A model generated the notes under the pieces. It saw nothing but the letters and a program-made list of their open reading frames with translations. It was not told where the DNA came from and searched no databases. A stretch of DNA of 64,000 nucleotides, from assembly GCA_903845935.1 (NCBI GenBank), contig CAIMZI010000010.1:1-64000 (forward strand). The letters are read 5' to 3'. Source of the DNA: an uncultured beta proteobacterium (GTDB taxonomy: Bacteria > Pseudomonadota > Gammaproteobacteria > Burkholderiales > Burkholderiaceae_C). Positions 35,075 to 43,924 of the stretch are shown here, piece by piece; the stretch's first letter is position 1; the number at the start of each line of letters is the position of its first letter. The translations under genes and the position numbers were made by a program.

Positions 35075-35728
35075 CTATTGATTGACCGGTGACTTGGGAT
35101 CCAGCAGCAGCGCCACCAGATCGCGCACCTGCTTTTCATTCAGAATACCCATATGGCCTGCGCGTGGCATGTTGGAACAGGCGTTATAGGCCTTGCTGTT
35201 CCAGATGCGGCCCCAGGTGTACTCAACCATCAACTTGGCGTCGGGACTGCTGGGGTCGGAAACGCCGCGAATCTTGCCGTAGTTGTAAAGGCTCGGGCCA
35301 ATGGTGCCAAAAGATATTTCCTTTTTGTCGATCTGATGGCAGTTGTAGCAATTTCCGCCATTAACGGTCTTTGCGTCATCGCTCCAGGTGAGACCACGAC
35401 CGTTCTGAGCAATTTTTTCGCCCTCCTTCCAGTCACCCAAATACTTGCCGTCGGAAGGCCAATGGATGGACTTGAGGTTCTTAGCCTCTAGCGCTCTGGC
35501 GGTTTCTTCATCCAGCGGCTTGCCCGCCACATCGGCAGCACTGCACAGGCGATTGGTCTCATCCGTGTCGAGCACGCTGGCCTTGACTATTCCTTCGTCG
35601 CGAAAGGATGTCTTCACGATGTCGGCAGTGAGCTGATCCAGTGAAGCCGTACTGGGCAGATTGGCACAACCGACAACGGCCAGCACAGACAAGCCTATGG
35701 CAAGTATGGTTTTGCTATTTTTTTTCAT
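35075..35728 (-). CDS. soxX: SoxX, monohaem cytochrome c subunit of SoxAX
   Basis: A 217-residue cytochrome subunit that, with SoxA, joins thiosulfate oxidatively to the SoxY cysteine. One haem site, NCYNCH, lies in the middle, with IGPSLYNYGKIRG following and a probable Met ligand in SNMPRAGHMG near the C-terminus. The N-terminus has a hydrophobic stretch ending VVGC at residue 21, which fits a lipobox, so this SoxX may be lipid-anchored. It starts 18 bases after the soxA stop. Confidence 0.95.
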   Translation of the reverse strand: MKKNSKTILAIGLSVLAVVGCANLPSTASLDQLTADIVKTSFRDEGIVKASVLDTDETNRLCSAADVAGKPLDEETARALEAKNLKSIHWPSDGKYLGDWKEGEKIAQNGRGLTWSDDAKTVNGGNCYNCHQIDKKEISFGTIGPSLYNYGKIRGVSDPSSPDAKLMVEYTWGRIWNSKAYNACSNMPRAGHMGILNEKQVRDLVALLLDPKSPVNQ

Positions 35729-35746
35729 GGTGCATAGGTTCCTGGC

Positions 35747-36547
35747 TTAGCGTTTTATGGCCGGTGCTACCGATACCGATCCCTGGCTGTTCACGCCCAG
35801 GTAGACGGCAAGCGCCACCGTGGCATCGCTACCAAAGCCTGGGTAAGGAAAGCGTTGCTGACGGTAGCAGTCATTCAGACGCTGCTGCATGCCCCACATC
35901 TGGCCATTGGACACACGGTAGGCTGGCCAGGCAGCAAAGCCCACTCCATCGCCCGGATTCTTCGTCAAGTTTGGCAGATCCTGCAGGCGTATGCGCTTTT
36001 CGTCCTGACCATGGCAAGAGGCGCAGGAAAAGTCGTGTGGCCCACCGCGCTGGAAGAACAAACGCTTGCCCACTTCATAAAAGCTGCGCTCCTCGGGGTA
36101 CGCCTGCGAGAGATTGAATTTCGTTCCCTTGGACTCTGCGGATATCCAGGTAGCCAAGGCAGTCAGGGTCTTTTGCTCTCCCTTGTCAAAAGCTGTCTTC
36201 GCAATGTCGGCTGCATTAAAGCCCTGCAGTGTTTCCATGCAACTCAGGAGTCTTGACTCGAGATCCTGCACGCGCTTGGTGTCAGCAAAATACCGAGGCA
36301 ATTCGGTAAAGGCGCCCTTGACAACACCGGGGCCTTTACCGAGATCACACTGTTCCAGTGTCAAGGCCTTTGGCCCACGCTTTTGCTTCCATAGGTCTTC
36401 GCCCTTTGCCTCAAAGAGGTCTGCCGGGTTGCCGTCCTGCAACATGGCCCGGTACTCCTCAATGCTTTGCACTGCGGTCTTCTGTGCCCACACAGCAGGT
36501 ACGCATACCGCTGACCACAGCAGAACTCCGCCAACGAACTTTTTCAT
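35747..36547 (-). CDS. soxA: SoxA, monohaem-type cytochrome c subunit of SoxAX
   Basis: A 266-residue exported cytochrome. The ATG at 36547 has GGAG six bases upstream. The signal peptide ends VWA at about residue 21. One haem motif, CASCH, is in the second domain. The first domain keeps two cysteines (EQCDLGKG and RLLSCMET) but no CxxCH, as in single-haem SoxA proteins that hold a disulfide there. The C-terminal QQRLNDCYRQQRFPYPGFG contains the conserved Cys expected to ligate haem as persulfide. It lies between soxZ and soxX. Confidence 0.96.
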   Translation of the reverse strand: MKKFVGGVLLWSAVCVPAVWAQKTAVQSIEEYRAMLQDGNPADLFEAKGEDLWKQKRGPKALTLEQCDLGKGPGVVKGAFTELPRYFADTKRVQDLESRLLSCMETLQGFNAADIAKTAFDKGEQKTLTALATWISAESKGTKFNLSQAYPEERSFYEVGKRLFFQRGGPHDFSCASCHGQDEKRIRLQDLPNLTKNPGDGVGFAAWPAYRVSNGQMWGMQQRLNDCYRQQRFPYPGFGSDATVALAVYLGVNSQGSVSVAPAIKR

Positions 36548-36635
36548 CAGGTCTCCTTCTCGCCCATTCACGCTATCTTGCTACCCATATAGGCAAGGTG
36601 TGTCACACACCCTGCAGCAGGGAATTATCTGAAAA

Positions 36636-36947
36636 TCAGGATACGGTGGCTTCGTCGGAACGGGTGTCGCCCTTGGTATCTTTCCAGATCACGCCCACTT
36701 TGTCACCGGCCTTTGCGCCCTTGATGGTGAACTGAAGGAATGGGTTTTTGGAAACCGCAGGGCCCCACTCACCCGTCAAAACAACCTTGCCGTTGAGGGT
36801 GGCCGATACTTCCTGGATGTACCAGGCGGGCACTACGTTGCCGGCTGCGTCTTTGCGCTGTCCGGATTCCATTTCGTGACTCATCAGAATTCGCACGGTT
36901 GCCTTGTCGCCAGCAACCTGAGCACGGATTCGCATTGGATCTGCCAT
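36636..36947 (-). CDS. soxZ: SoxZ, sulfur carrier partner
   Basis: A 103-residue periplasmic partner of SoxY, without its own signal peptide. It would be exported bound to SoxY. The Ig-like fold carries VRILMSHEMESGQRKD and YIQEVSATLNGKVV segments typical of SoxZ. A GGAG ribosome site precedes the ATG. It follows soxY by 57 bases. Confidence 0.96.
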   Translation of the reverse strand: MADPMRIRAQVAGDKATVRILMSHEMESGQRKDAAGNVVPAWYIQEVSATLNGKVVLTGEWGPAVSKNPFLQFTIKGAKAGDKVGVIWKDTKGDTRSDEATVS

Positions 36948-37004
36948 GTCTATTCTCCTAAATGATTTCTTAAATATTCGTTTGATGCAGTCTGGGTACT
37001 CGAC

Positions 37005-37463
37005 CTAGCCGCCACATCCACCCAAGGTGACCTTGACTTCTTTTTTTGCAAAGAAAGCCTTTCCGTCGGCGGTGATGACCACTGCATACACGTCAGACGA
37101 TTGGCCCATTTTCGAACGTGTTGCAAAGCTGGGCTCCACACTGTCGGTCACGTCATATCGTGCAACCAGAGCAGCGGGGTTTTTCTCCACCAAAATCAAG
37201 ACCTGCTTTACGCCTGCCATGGTAGTGCTGGCAGTCAGTGGAACCACAGCTCCGTTTTCCGCAATGTCCGGTCCGCTGATGGTGACTTCCTTGCTTTCCG
37301 TAGGAGCGCTGGCTCCCAGTGCCTTGAGCACATCAGCCACGCTCTTGGCCTCAAATGCACCCTTGTTATAGGCCGCCAATGCGTATTGTGGAAACAGCCC
37401 AGTACCAGCCAAAAGGCCGGCAACGATGGCGCTGCGCTTGAGTATGTCGCGTCGATTTTGCAT
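37005..37463 (-). CDS. soxY: SoxY, sulfur carrier
   Basis: A 152-residue periplasmic carrier that holds the sulfur intermediates on its C-terminal Cys. The swinging-arm end is GGCGG (C150). The N-terminal signal NRRDILKRSAIVAG is a twin-arginine signal, consistent with folded export together with SoxZ. The mature region starts after ALA at about residue 30. It is transcribed after soxD and before soxZ. Confidence 0.97.
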   Translation of the reverse strand: MQNRRDILKRSAIVAGLLAGTGLFPQYALAAYNKGAFEAKSVADVLKALGASAPTESKEVTISGPDIAENGAVVPLTASTTMAGVKQVLILVEKNPAALVARYDVTDSVEPSFATRSKMGQSSDVYAVVITADGKAFFAKKEVKVTLGGCGG

Positions 37464-37519
37464 ATAAGTCTCCTGTTTAAAACGAAAGTGAGCGAAAGAA
37501 ATTCATAGTTGCAATATGG

Positions 37520-38608
37520 CTATTTATTGGCACCGGAAGCCAGCCACGTTGCGATGGTGCGTGCTTCAGCCTCTGTCAATTTTTGTGGTGGCATCGGTAT
37601 TGGGCCCCAGATACCGGAACCTCCCGATTGAATTTTCTTGATCAGATAGTCCACTTGGCCAGGATACTTCTTTGATACGTCGGAATAAGATGGGCCAACG
37701 ATCTTTCTATCGATGGCATGGCAGCTTAAGCAGATGTATTTCTGTAGCAGAGCAGTTGGCTGTTTGGCATCCCCACCGGCAGCATCGGCTTTGGGCGCGA
37801 CCGGCTTCATCATTGCATTCGGCTCTACGGGTGATCCCAGCTTGCGCTCAGGTCGTGTCGTATCGGCACCGTGTTGTGCGCCTACCAGACGGTTTTGTTC
37901 GGCAAGATTGCCGTGCGCGTTGCGTGCAAAGTCGGGCAGAAAGGACGCTACTTTGGGTTCAGGAGCACAGTCTTTCATGCAGGCGACATTTTGGGTGTCC
38001 GGCTTTGCAACTCCGTTGAACTCTTTACCGGGCCAGAGATTGTGCTCCGTCGTCATTCCGTTTCGATTGGGCATCAGGCTTTGAACATCACGGATGTTCT
38101 TATCAGACAGTGTGAAGTTGTCCGGGACAATACCGCTCAAATTCAGCATGAAAGCCGTAACCGCATACACATCGTCTGTAGACAAGGACTTGGGTGCGTT
38201 CCACGGCATGGCACGGTTGATGAAATCCCAAACCGTAGACAGTGTGGCGACCTTCATAAACGTGGTGCGACCTGGAAAGGTCGTGGCCCTCAGGTTGGCC
38301 ACATGACCGGTCTTGATGTCGTCTTGGGTTACACCACCGATAAGCGGGCTGAACACTTCACCAGATTCGCCAAAGAAACCGTGGCATTGTGCGCATTTTC
38401 CTTCCCAAATATCCTGACCCTTGGCGACACTGCCGGAGCCCGGTGGAAGGCCTTTGAAGTCCGGGCGCACATCGATGTCCCAGGCCGCAACTTCCTTGGG
38501 CGTGGCGTCGCGCCCTACACCGGGGTAAGACGCAATGCCCTGAGCTGCCGAAAAGCCGCACAGAACCAGCAACGCCGAGGCGAGAACCGTCTTAGGAAAC
38601 CTGAACAT
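37520..38608 (-). CDS. soxD: SoxD, dihaem cytochrome c of sulfane dehydrogenase
   Basis: A 362-residue exported cytochrome subunit of SoxCD, which removes six electrons from the SoxY-bound sulfane sulfur. The ATG at 38608 overlaps the soxC end by 17 bases and has a GGGGAGG ribosome site. A signal peptide ends near SAAQG. Two haem motifs are present: CAQCH (about 70) and CLSCH (about 295). The C-terminal IWGPIPMPPQ supplies a Met ligand. The presence of soxCD implies complete oxidation of thiosulfate to sulfate without stored sulfur globules. Confidence 0.96.
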   Translation of the reverse strand: MFRFPKTVLASALLVLCGFSAAQGIASYPGVGRDATPKEVAAWDIDVRPDFKGLPPGSGSVAKGQDIWEGKCAQCHGFFGESGEVFSPLIGGVTQDDIKTGHVANLRATTFPGRTTFMKVATLSTVWDFINRAMPWNAPKSLSTDDVYAVTAFMLNLSGIVPDNFTLSDKNIRDVQSLMPNRNGMTTEHNLWPGKEFNGVAKPDTQNVACMKDCAPEPKVASFLPDFARNAHGNLAEQNRLVGAQHGADTTRPERKLGSPVEPNAMMKPVAPKADAAGGDAKQPTALLQKYICLSCHAIDRKIVGPSYSDVSKKYPGQVDYLIKKIQSGGSGIWGPIPMPPQKLTEAEARTIATWLASGANK

Positions 38609-39956
38609 TCTTGACCTCCCCGCTTTCCTGAACCAGCCAGGATTGGATTGCATTGTTGTGATAAATGGAGCGCGTGCCACGCACTGCGCGCAGCTGCTTG
38701 TAGCTGGGCTGAACAAAACCGGTTTCGTCCATGGCGCGGCTTTGGATGATGGCGGGTTTGCCATCCCAGACCCAGTCCAGATTGAAACGCGTCAGCGCTT
38801 TGGGCAAGGTGGGCGACTCGATGCGCGCCGTGCGCCAGTTGCGTCCGCCATCCACCGACACATCCACCTTCTTGACCTTGCCTCGACCCGACCAGGCCAG
38901 ACCGGTAATGTTGTAAAAACCCTTATCCAGCAAGACCTGACCACCGGACGGCGTCGTCACCACGCTCTTGCATTCTTGAATGCTGGTGTACTGGCGGTGC
39001 TGTCCGCCTGGCTGCAGATCAATGTAGTGAACGGCTTCGTCTTTGGTGGCGAAGGGCATATCGCCGACTTTGATGCGGCGCAGGTATTTCACCCAGCTGA
39101 CACCCTGGACGCCCGGCACAATCAGGCGCAGGGGATAGCCTTGCTCGGGTCTGAGCATCTCGCCATTCTGTCCGTAGGCCACAAACACTTCGCCGGAAAG
39201 AATCAGGCTCATGGGGATGGTGCGCGTCATCGACGAGCCATCGGCCCCTTCGGCCAGCACGAACTTGCCGTTCTTTAAATCGGCACCGGCCAACTCCAGC
39301 AACGTGATCAGTGGCACGCCTGTGAACTCACTGCAAGAGATCATTCCGTGGGTATATTGCACCGTGGGAACGGCCACATTGCCCCAATCCACCGCCGTGT
39401 TGGCGCCACACTCAATGAAATGAAAGCGTGACACCGACGGCAGCCGCATGATTTCGTCCAGGGTAAACACTTTGGACGCTTTGACCATGCCGTTGATCAT
39501 CAGACGATGCTTGGACGGGTCGATGTCCCACCAGCCCTGATGGTGGCGTTCAAAGTGCAAACCACTGGGTGTGACAATACCAAACAGCGATTGCAGGGGG
39601 GCAAAGGACACCGAAGCCTGCGTAGTTTGCGTCAAACCAGGGCTCTGGCGACGTTGTACGTTCGACTCATATTTGGAAGGCTTTCCGTAGCCACTGTCGG
39701 ACGCCACGCCCTGGCCCAGGCCAGTGCTGTGTTCCGGCAGCTGCAGAATATTCGGGTCTCCCCCGTCGGAGGGCACAGGGTTTCCCTGCGCCAACGCAAC
39801 GGGGACAGCCACGCCTGCAGCCGCAGCTGCGAATGCGTTGCGAATGAAGTCTCGGCGTCCCTTCTTGGCCTCCGCGAAAACTGTCTTGATCCCCTCACGG
39901 TTCAAAAAGCTCTCTGGGGCTTTTTGAACACGGCCGGAGCCGAATTCATCTTGCAT
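38592..39956 (-). CDS. soxC: SoxC, molybdopterin sulfane dehydrogenase subunit
   Basis: A 454-residue member of the sulfite oxidase family. A long N-terminal region carries a Tat signal, KKGRRDFIRNAF at about 31-42, then an Ala-rich h-region. The Moco-ligating Cys is C183 in FHFIECGAN, followed by VPTVQYTHGMISCSEFTGVP. The dimerisation domain fills the C-terminus with ISVDGG-like sequence (VDVSVDGGRNW). The ATG follows GGAG by about nine bases, 11 bases after the soxR-like stop, so soxR and soxC are co-transcribed. Confidence 0.96.
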   Translation of the reverse strand: MQDEFGSGRVQKAPESFLNREGIKTVFAEAKKGRRDFIRNAFAAAAAGVAVPVALAQGNPVPSDGGDPNILQLPEHSTGLGQGVASDSGYGKPSKYESNVQRRQSPGLTQTTQASVSFAPLQSLFGIVTPSGLHFERHHQGWWDIDPSKHRLMINGMVKASKVFTLDEIMRLPSVSRFHFIECGANTAVDWGNVAVPTVQYTHGMISCSEFTGVPLITLLELAGADLKNGKFVLAEGADGSSMTRTIPMSLILSGEVFVAYGQNGEMLRPEQGYPLRLIVPGVQGVSWVKYLRRIKVGDMPFATKDEAVHYIDLQPGGQHRQYTSIQECKSVVTTPSGGQVLLDKGFYNITGLAWSGRGKVKKVDVSVDGGRNWRTARIESPTLPKALTRFNLDWVWDGKPAIIQSRAMDETGFVQPSYKQLRAVRGTRSIYHNNAIQSWLVQESGEVKNVQVS

Positions 39957-39967
39957 ACCTGTATCTC

Positions 39968-40312
39968 CTATATTTCTATCGCATCGTGGCTTTTAGCCAC
40001 CTCTATATCCATGTCTGTACAAACTGCTTTGCAAATCGACACCACCGATGGGTTAGCCAGCGCATAAATTACATTGGCTCCACTGCGCCGCCTGCTAACG
40101 ATCCCTGCCTTGAACAGCACATTCAAGTGCCGCGACATGTTCGGCTGCGACACATTGATTGCACCCAACAAATGCGTCACATTGGTCTCGCTGGCACACA
40201 ATTCCCCGATAATCCTCAGGCGCACCGGCGTCGCCAGCACACCAAATAACTTCGCTGCACGCTCAAAAGCCGCCCCTTGCTCCACGCCGACCTTTGCTGC
40301 TTTTTTAGTCAT
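39968..40312 (-). CDS. soxR: ArsR-family repressor of the sox genes (SoxR-like)
   Basis: A 114-residue winged-helix regulator. The recognition region NVTHLLGAINVSQPNMSRHL is at about 43-62, and the wing RRRSGANVIYAL at about 74-85. Cysteines lie in GELCASE and in the C-terminal SICKAVCTD; paired cysteines are used for persulfide/thiol sensing in SoxR and related ArsR proteins, though which pair acts here is unknown. It is first in the run soxR-CDYZAXB. An inverted repeat lies 27 bases upstream. The symbol rests on family and position. Confidence 0.82.
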   Translation of the reverse strand: MTKKAAKVGVEQGAAFERAAKLFGVLATPVRLRIIGELCASETNVTHLLGAINVSQPNMSRHLNVLFKAGIVSRRRSGANVIYALANPSVVSICKAVCTDMDIEVAKSHDAIEI

Positions 40313-40338
40313 GCCTTAATATCCATGAACACAAATAT

Positions 40339-40358
40339 AACAATACACTTATGTTGTT
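40339..40358. promoter_or_regulatory. inverted repeat before soxR-like gene, candidate operator
   Basis: AACAA and TTGTT arms separated by 10 bases, in an A/T-rich stretch 27 bases upstream of the ArsR-type regulator. ArsR-family repressors usually bind such short imperfect dyads near their own promoter. No comparison site was found elsewhere in the window. Confidence 0.35.
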
Positions 40359-40387
40359 GGCATCAGTGTTATCCCTTAAATAAGCAT

Positions 40388-40702
40388 TTACTTGAAACGG
40401 TAGTGGTCGCGATTCAACACTGCGGCGATGGAATTCACCTCCTCAGGGAAGAACCCAAGATTTAATTGCGTGCTGCAGTACTCGACCATGCCGCGCAACG
40501 CGCCCGGCGTGTTAATGCGCCCTTTTGGACGGTAGATGGCACTGCCGTCGCTGCCCACATTGCGCTGGTGACAGGCGTCACATTTGCTTTCTGCTATCAG
40601 CTTGGCGCCAACAGCCAGATCCGCACCTTCGTACAGTGGGTGGACCTGGCCGAAGGCTGTTGCCGAAAGCAACATGGCCAAAAGAATTGGAATTTTCCGC
40701 AT
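40388..40702 (-). CDS. small periplasmic c-type cytochrome
   Basis: A 104-residue exported protein with one haem motif, KCDACHQ, at about 40. The ATG at 40702 has AGGA upstream, and a signal peptide ends SATAFG near residue 18. The remainder has GSAIYRPKGRIN and CSTQLNLGFFPEEV but no obvious Met ligand, so the distal haem ligand is unclear. It follows the FadL-type gene by 45 bases and precedes the soxR-like gene. Inferred role: electron acceptor for Sox enzymes or for an accessory sulfur pathway; not a recognised SoxE by sequence. Confidence 0.85.
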   Translation of the reverse strand: MRKIPILLAMLLSATAFGQVHPLYEGADLAVGAKLIAESKCDACHQRNVGSDGSAIYRPKGRINTPGALRGMVEYCSTQLNLGFFPEEVNSIAAVLNRDHYRFK

Positions 40703-40747
40703 GTCATCCTGCCTTTCCGAAATGTGCCTCAGACCCTCTCCCAACCA

Positions 40748-42013
40748 TTACCAATGCCAGCCGAACTGCAGACCCAGGGACTGCTGATTCATCTTGATGG
40801 TGTCGGTACCACCCCCTTGGTTCGGACCGCTGACCGAGTTGGACGGGGCGACCATGTAGGAGGCTGTGAGATCGGTTGTAGGGGACAGGGCGTAACTGAG
40901 TCCCGCTGTGTAATGGGTGGTGATGACGCCGGGTGCCAGTGTATTGAAGGATGCAGCAGAGCTGGGGATTGGGTTGTCGCCGATGTTGATTCCTCCGCGC
41001 AGTGTCACGCTTGGCGAGAGCGCCCATTGCACGCCCAACTTGACGACGTTGATGTCTTTCCAGGCGAAACCTGGACCATTGGATGCACCCAAGGTCCCAC
41101 CCAGTCCGGCGCTGGGGTTTGCAATCGAGCGGACAGCGCTGTAGGCGATATGCTGGTAGTCGAGCGCCAGCGTGAGCTCAGGTGTGGCCTGTGCACTCAA
41201 TCCCACTGCGTAATTTTCCGGGATATCTAGGCCTCCCTGCTCAGCAAACAGCCCCGCGTACTTGCCCAACTTTGACATAGTAATGCGCGGCGCGTAGGAG
41301 GCACCGATCATGACGCGGTCGCTCACTTTTCCGAGGTAGCCCAAGCGCATGCCAAAACCATTGCTGGAGTCGTAGCCATTATTGGTCAGATTTTGTGGCG
41401 AGGAGCTCATACCGGCAAATGCCTGCAGTCCATCCACCTTGAAAATTTGCTGCACCAGCAAGGGGGACATACCAATGGAATGGTTAGCGTTGAACTTATA
41501 GGCGATGGTGGGCGCAATGATGAGCTGCTGCAGATCCACACCCAGTCTCCCCGATCCGCAAAATACATTGGATACCGGTGCTCCTGCGCCACAGCCGTTG
41601 GCCGGAATGGAGTTGGATGGATAGTCGGTATTCATGCCGCCATTGCCATAGACCGTGATCCCAAGCCCCAGTTGCTCATTGACCTTCTTGTTGTATCCAA
41701 ACTCGGGAATATAGAACGTGTTGCTATCGCTCTTGGTAACGCCCAAGCCACTGCGCTCCATGGAGCGCTCTGGCATAAAGACATCCACACCCAGTTCCAT
41801 GCGGTCCCCCGCCCAAGCGGCAATGGCCGGGTTATTGGCGCCGGCAAAGGCGTTGTCGGTCAGGGCGACCGCTGCGCCGCCCATGCCCTTGGATTTCATG
41901 CCATAGCCATGGGAAAAGTAGCCATCTGTGGCCAATGCCGCAGTGACAGGAGCTGCAAGCAGGATCAGAACCGCCAACTGGCGCATGCGGGTCGTCTTTG
42001 GGAATGTGTTCAT
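40748..42013 (-). CDS. FadL/OmpP1-family outer-membrane channel
   Basis: A 421-residue outer-membrane barrel for hydrophobic compounds. The signal peptide ends ALA near residue 28. The mature N-terminus TDGYFSHGYGMKSKGMGGA is the conserved plug region of FadL-type proteins, followed by NNPAIAAW. The end FGWHW is aromatic. It lies between a DUF302 lipoprotein and a small cytochrome, upstream of sox. FadL-family channels move fatty acids and aromatic hydrocarbons; in a sulfur-oxidation locus it could carry hydrophobic zero-valent sulfur or organosulfur compounds, which is inference. Confidence 0.88.
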   Translation of the reverse strand: MNTFPKTTRMRQLAVLILLAAPVTAALATDGYFSHGYGMKSKGMGGAAVALTDNAFAGANNPAIAAWAGDRMELGVDVFMPERSMERSGLGVTKSDSNTFYIPEFGYNKKVNEQLGLGITVYGNGGMNTDYPSNSIPANGCGAGAPVSNVFCGSGRLGVDLQQLIIAPTIAYKFNANHSIGMSPLLVQQIFKVDGLQAFAGMSSSPQNLTNNGYDSSNGFGMRLGYLGKVSDRVMIGASYAPRITMSKLGKYAGLFAEQGGLDIPENYAVGLSAQATPELTLALDYQHIAYSAVRSIANPSAGLGGTLGASNGPGFAWKDINVVKLGVQWALSPSVTLRGGINIGDNPIPSSAASFNTLAPGVITTHYTAGLSYALSPTTDLTASYMVAPSNSVSGPNQGGGTDTIKMNQQSLGLQFGWHW

Positions 42014-42063
42014 TGTCTATGTCTCTCGTTTTACATTGTGGATGGCAGGGAAAACAGCTATTT

Positions 42064-42633
42064 CTAGAACTCGCCCTTGGCGCCGCGGTCCATCATCATG
42101 TAAATGGTTTCGCGCACTTTCCAAGCCTCTTCCTTCAAAGGCGAAGGCAGCTTGCGACCCATCTTGACCATCATGTCCATGTTCAGCGTATAGATCCACA
42201 GGCCGTCGTCGCGCTCCACGACGGTCAGACGGCACGGCAAATAGGCTCCCATATGCGGACTGAAGTCAACCATCATGCGGGCCGTGTCAGGCGAGCAATA
42301 GGAGTACACCTTGAGAAACTTTTGCTTCTTTCCGGTGCGCGATTCAAGTTCCTTGGAAAGGGGAAGCTCACCCACGGCCTTCATATTGCGCTCGGTCGCA
42401 ACCTGGGCGAACACCTGTTCGATATCGTTGACTGTGACACCGGCCTTCACCTTGCGTTCCCATGTCGTGGCGACTGCGATATCGCCATTGGCCTCCACCC
42501 AGCGGTCCCACATCTTGCTTGCCTCGGCCCCAGCGCCGTCTTCCAGCTTGCCCATGGTGCTAATCGTTCCGCAGCCCGTTAAAAGGACCAATGCCAGTAA
42601 AGGCATCATTTTTGAGATTTTGAGGAGGTTCAC
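42064..42633 (-). CDS. DUF302-type lipoprotein
   Basis: A 189-residue lipoprotein. GTG at 42633 was chosen because it has AGGA eight bases upstream and leads directly into a signal ending VLLTGC, with the lipidated Cys at residue 21. The longer ATG frame to 42684 would misplace the signal. The C-terminal half (about 100-189) resembles the DUF302 fold (KFLKVYSYCSPDTARMMVDF, YLPCRLTVVERDDG-like). DUF302 proteins are often found in sulfur-oxidising bacteria, function unknown. It starts the run leading to the FadL-type channel 50 bases away. An FNR-like box lies 74 bases upstream. Confidence 0.78.
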   Translation of the reverse strand: MNLLKISKMMPLLALVLLTGCGTISTMGKLEDGAGAEASKMWDRWVEANGDIAVATTWERKVKAGVTVNDIEQVFAQVATERNMKAVGELPLSKELESRTGKKQKFLKVYSYCSPDTARMMVDFSPHMGAYLPCRLTVVERDDGLWIYTLNMDMMVKMGRKLPSPLKEEAWKVRETIYMMMDRGAKGEF

Positions 42634-42706
42634 GGACTGGTCCTTTATGTTGAAATTTTGCTGAGAATACAAAGTGGCGGCCATTAAATCGTTACATCAT
42701 TAATCA

Positions 42707-42720
42707 CTGATGTATATCAA
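42707..42720 (-). promoter_or_regulatory. FNR-type box upstream of the DUF302-FadL-cytochrome genes
   Basis: On the minus strand the site reads TTGATATACATCAG, one mismatch from the TTGAT-N4-ATCAA consensus. It lies 74 bases before the GTG of the DUF302 gene. An FNR-type regulator with the matching recognition helix is encoded at 62027-62731. Confidence 0.5.
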
Positions 42721-42760
42721 TGGTCGCCGCAATTCGCCTTTACTTCTATCCGTATCTACC

Positions 42761-43801
42761 CTAAGCACGGTAGCGCAATGCCATCACATCCAGATGAATC
42801 GGCTTGATCTTGCTGCCATGCCCGGCGCAGCCAAAGGCTTCAAAGCGATCTTTGCAGATGTCTTGCGCGGCCCGCCGGGCAGCGATCAAGGCCTTGCGCG
42901 GGTCGAATTCGCTGGGCTGCTGGGCCAGTGTCTGGCGCATGGCACCGGTCATGGCCAGGCGGATGTCGGTATCGATATTTACCTTGCGCACGCCGTTGCG
43001 AATGCCATGTTGAATTTCCTCCACCGGCACGCCGTAGGTCTCCTTGATGTCGCCACCAAACTGGCGAATAATGGCCAGCCATTCCTGTGGCACGCTGCTG
43101 GACCCATGCATGACTAAATGCGTGTTGGGAATTTGCGCATGGATGGAGGCAATGCGGTCTATGGCCAGAATGTCGCCCGTGGGTTTGCGCGTGAATTTGT
43201 AGGCACCATGGCTGGTTCCAATGGCAATGGCTAGAGCGTCCACGCCGGTCTTTTCGACAAAGTCTTTGGCCTGTACCGGGTCGGTCAACATCATGTCATG
43301 GGTGAGCACGCCCACCGCACCTACGCCGTCTTCCTCACCGGCTTCACCGGTTTCCAGACTACCCAGACAGCCCAACTCGCCCTCAACCGAGACGCCAACA
43401 GCATGCGCCATGGCACACACCCTTTGGGTAACCTCCACGTTGTAATCGTAGCTTGCGGGGGTCTTGGCATCTTCGCGCAAGGAGCCATCCATCATCACGC
43501 TGCCAAAGCCGGAGCGAATGGACTGCATGCACACACCCGGGGTAGCGCCGTGGTCCTGGTGCAAGACCACGGGGATATCGGGATGGCTCTCTACGGCGGC
43601 CAGCACCATGTGGCGCAAATAGGCTTCACCCGCATACTTGCGCGCACCAGCCGACGCCTGCAGGATGACCGGACTATCAGTGGCTTGCGCCGCCTCCATG
43701 ATGGCCTGGATCTGCTCAAGGTTGTTCACGTTAAATGCCGGCACGCCGTAGCCGAATTCAGCGGCGTGGTCCAGCATCTGACGCAGGGAAATAAAAGCCA
43801 T
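42761..43801 (-). CDS. cbbA: fructose-1,6-/sedoheptulose-1,7-bisphosphate aldolase, class II
   Basis: A 346-residue zinc-dependent aldolase of the Calvin cycle. Zn-ligand motifs are LHQDHGAT at about 80, with VEGELGCLG at about 138 and [10 protein letters not shown] and VMHGSSSVP later. The C-terminal KVNIDTDIR is typical. It is the distal gene of the cbb operon, 123 bases after cbbZ; that gap shows no other gene. The cbbG and cbbK genes that often lie between cbbZ and cbbA are absent here, so those steps are encoded elsewhere. Confidence 0.95.
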   Translation of the reverse strand: MAFISLRQMLDHAAEFGYGVPAFNVNNLEQIQAIMEAAQATDSPVILQASAGARKYAGEAYLRHMVLAAVESHPDIPVVLHQDHGATPGVCMQSIRSGFGSVMMDGSLREDAKTPASYDYNVEVTQRVCAMAHAVGVSVEGELGCLGSLETGEAGEEDGVGAVGVLTHDMMLTDPVQAKDFVEKTGVDALAIAIGTSHGAYKFTRKPTGDILAIDRIASIHAQIPNTHLVMHGSSSVPQEWLAIIRQFGGDIKETYGVPVEEIQHGIRNGVRKVNIDTDIRLAMTGAMRQTLAQQPSEFDPRKALIAARRAAQDICKDRFEAFGCAGHGSKIKPIHLDVMALRYRA

Positions 43802-43924
43802 GAAAAATCTCCTCAGTTGTTATAAATAGGGTGTGGCCTACGCTGCGTTGTTGCACAGATTCGTACATCAGCATGTAAATCAAATAGATAGCCACGATGA
43901 ATCGCCTTCAAAAAAATAGTTGAT

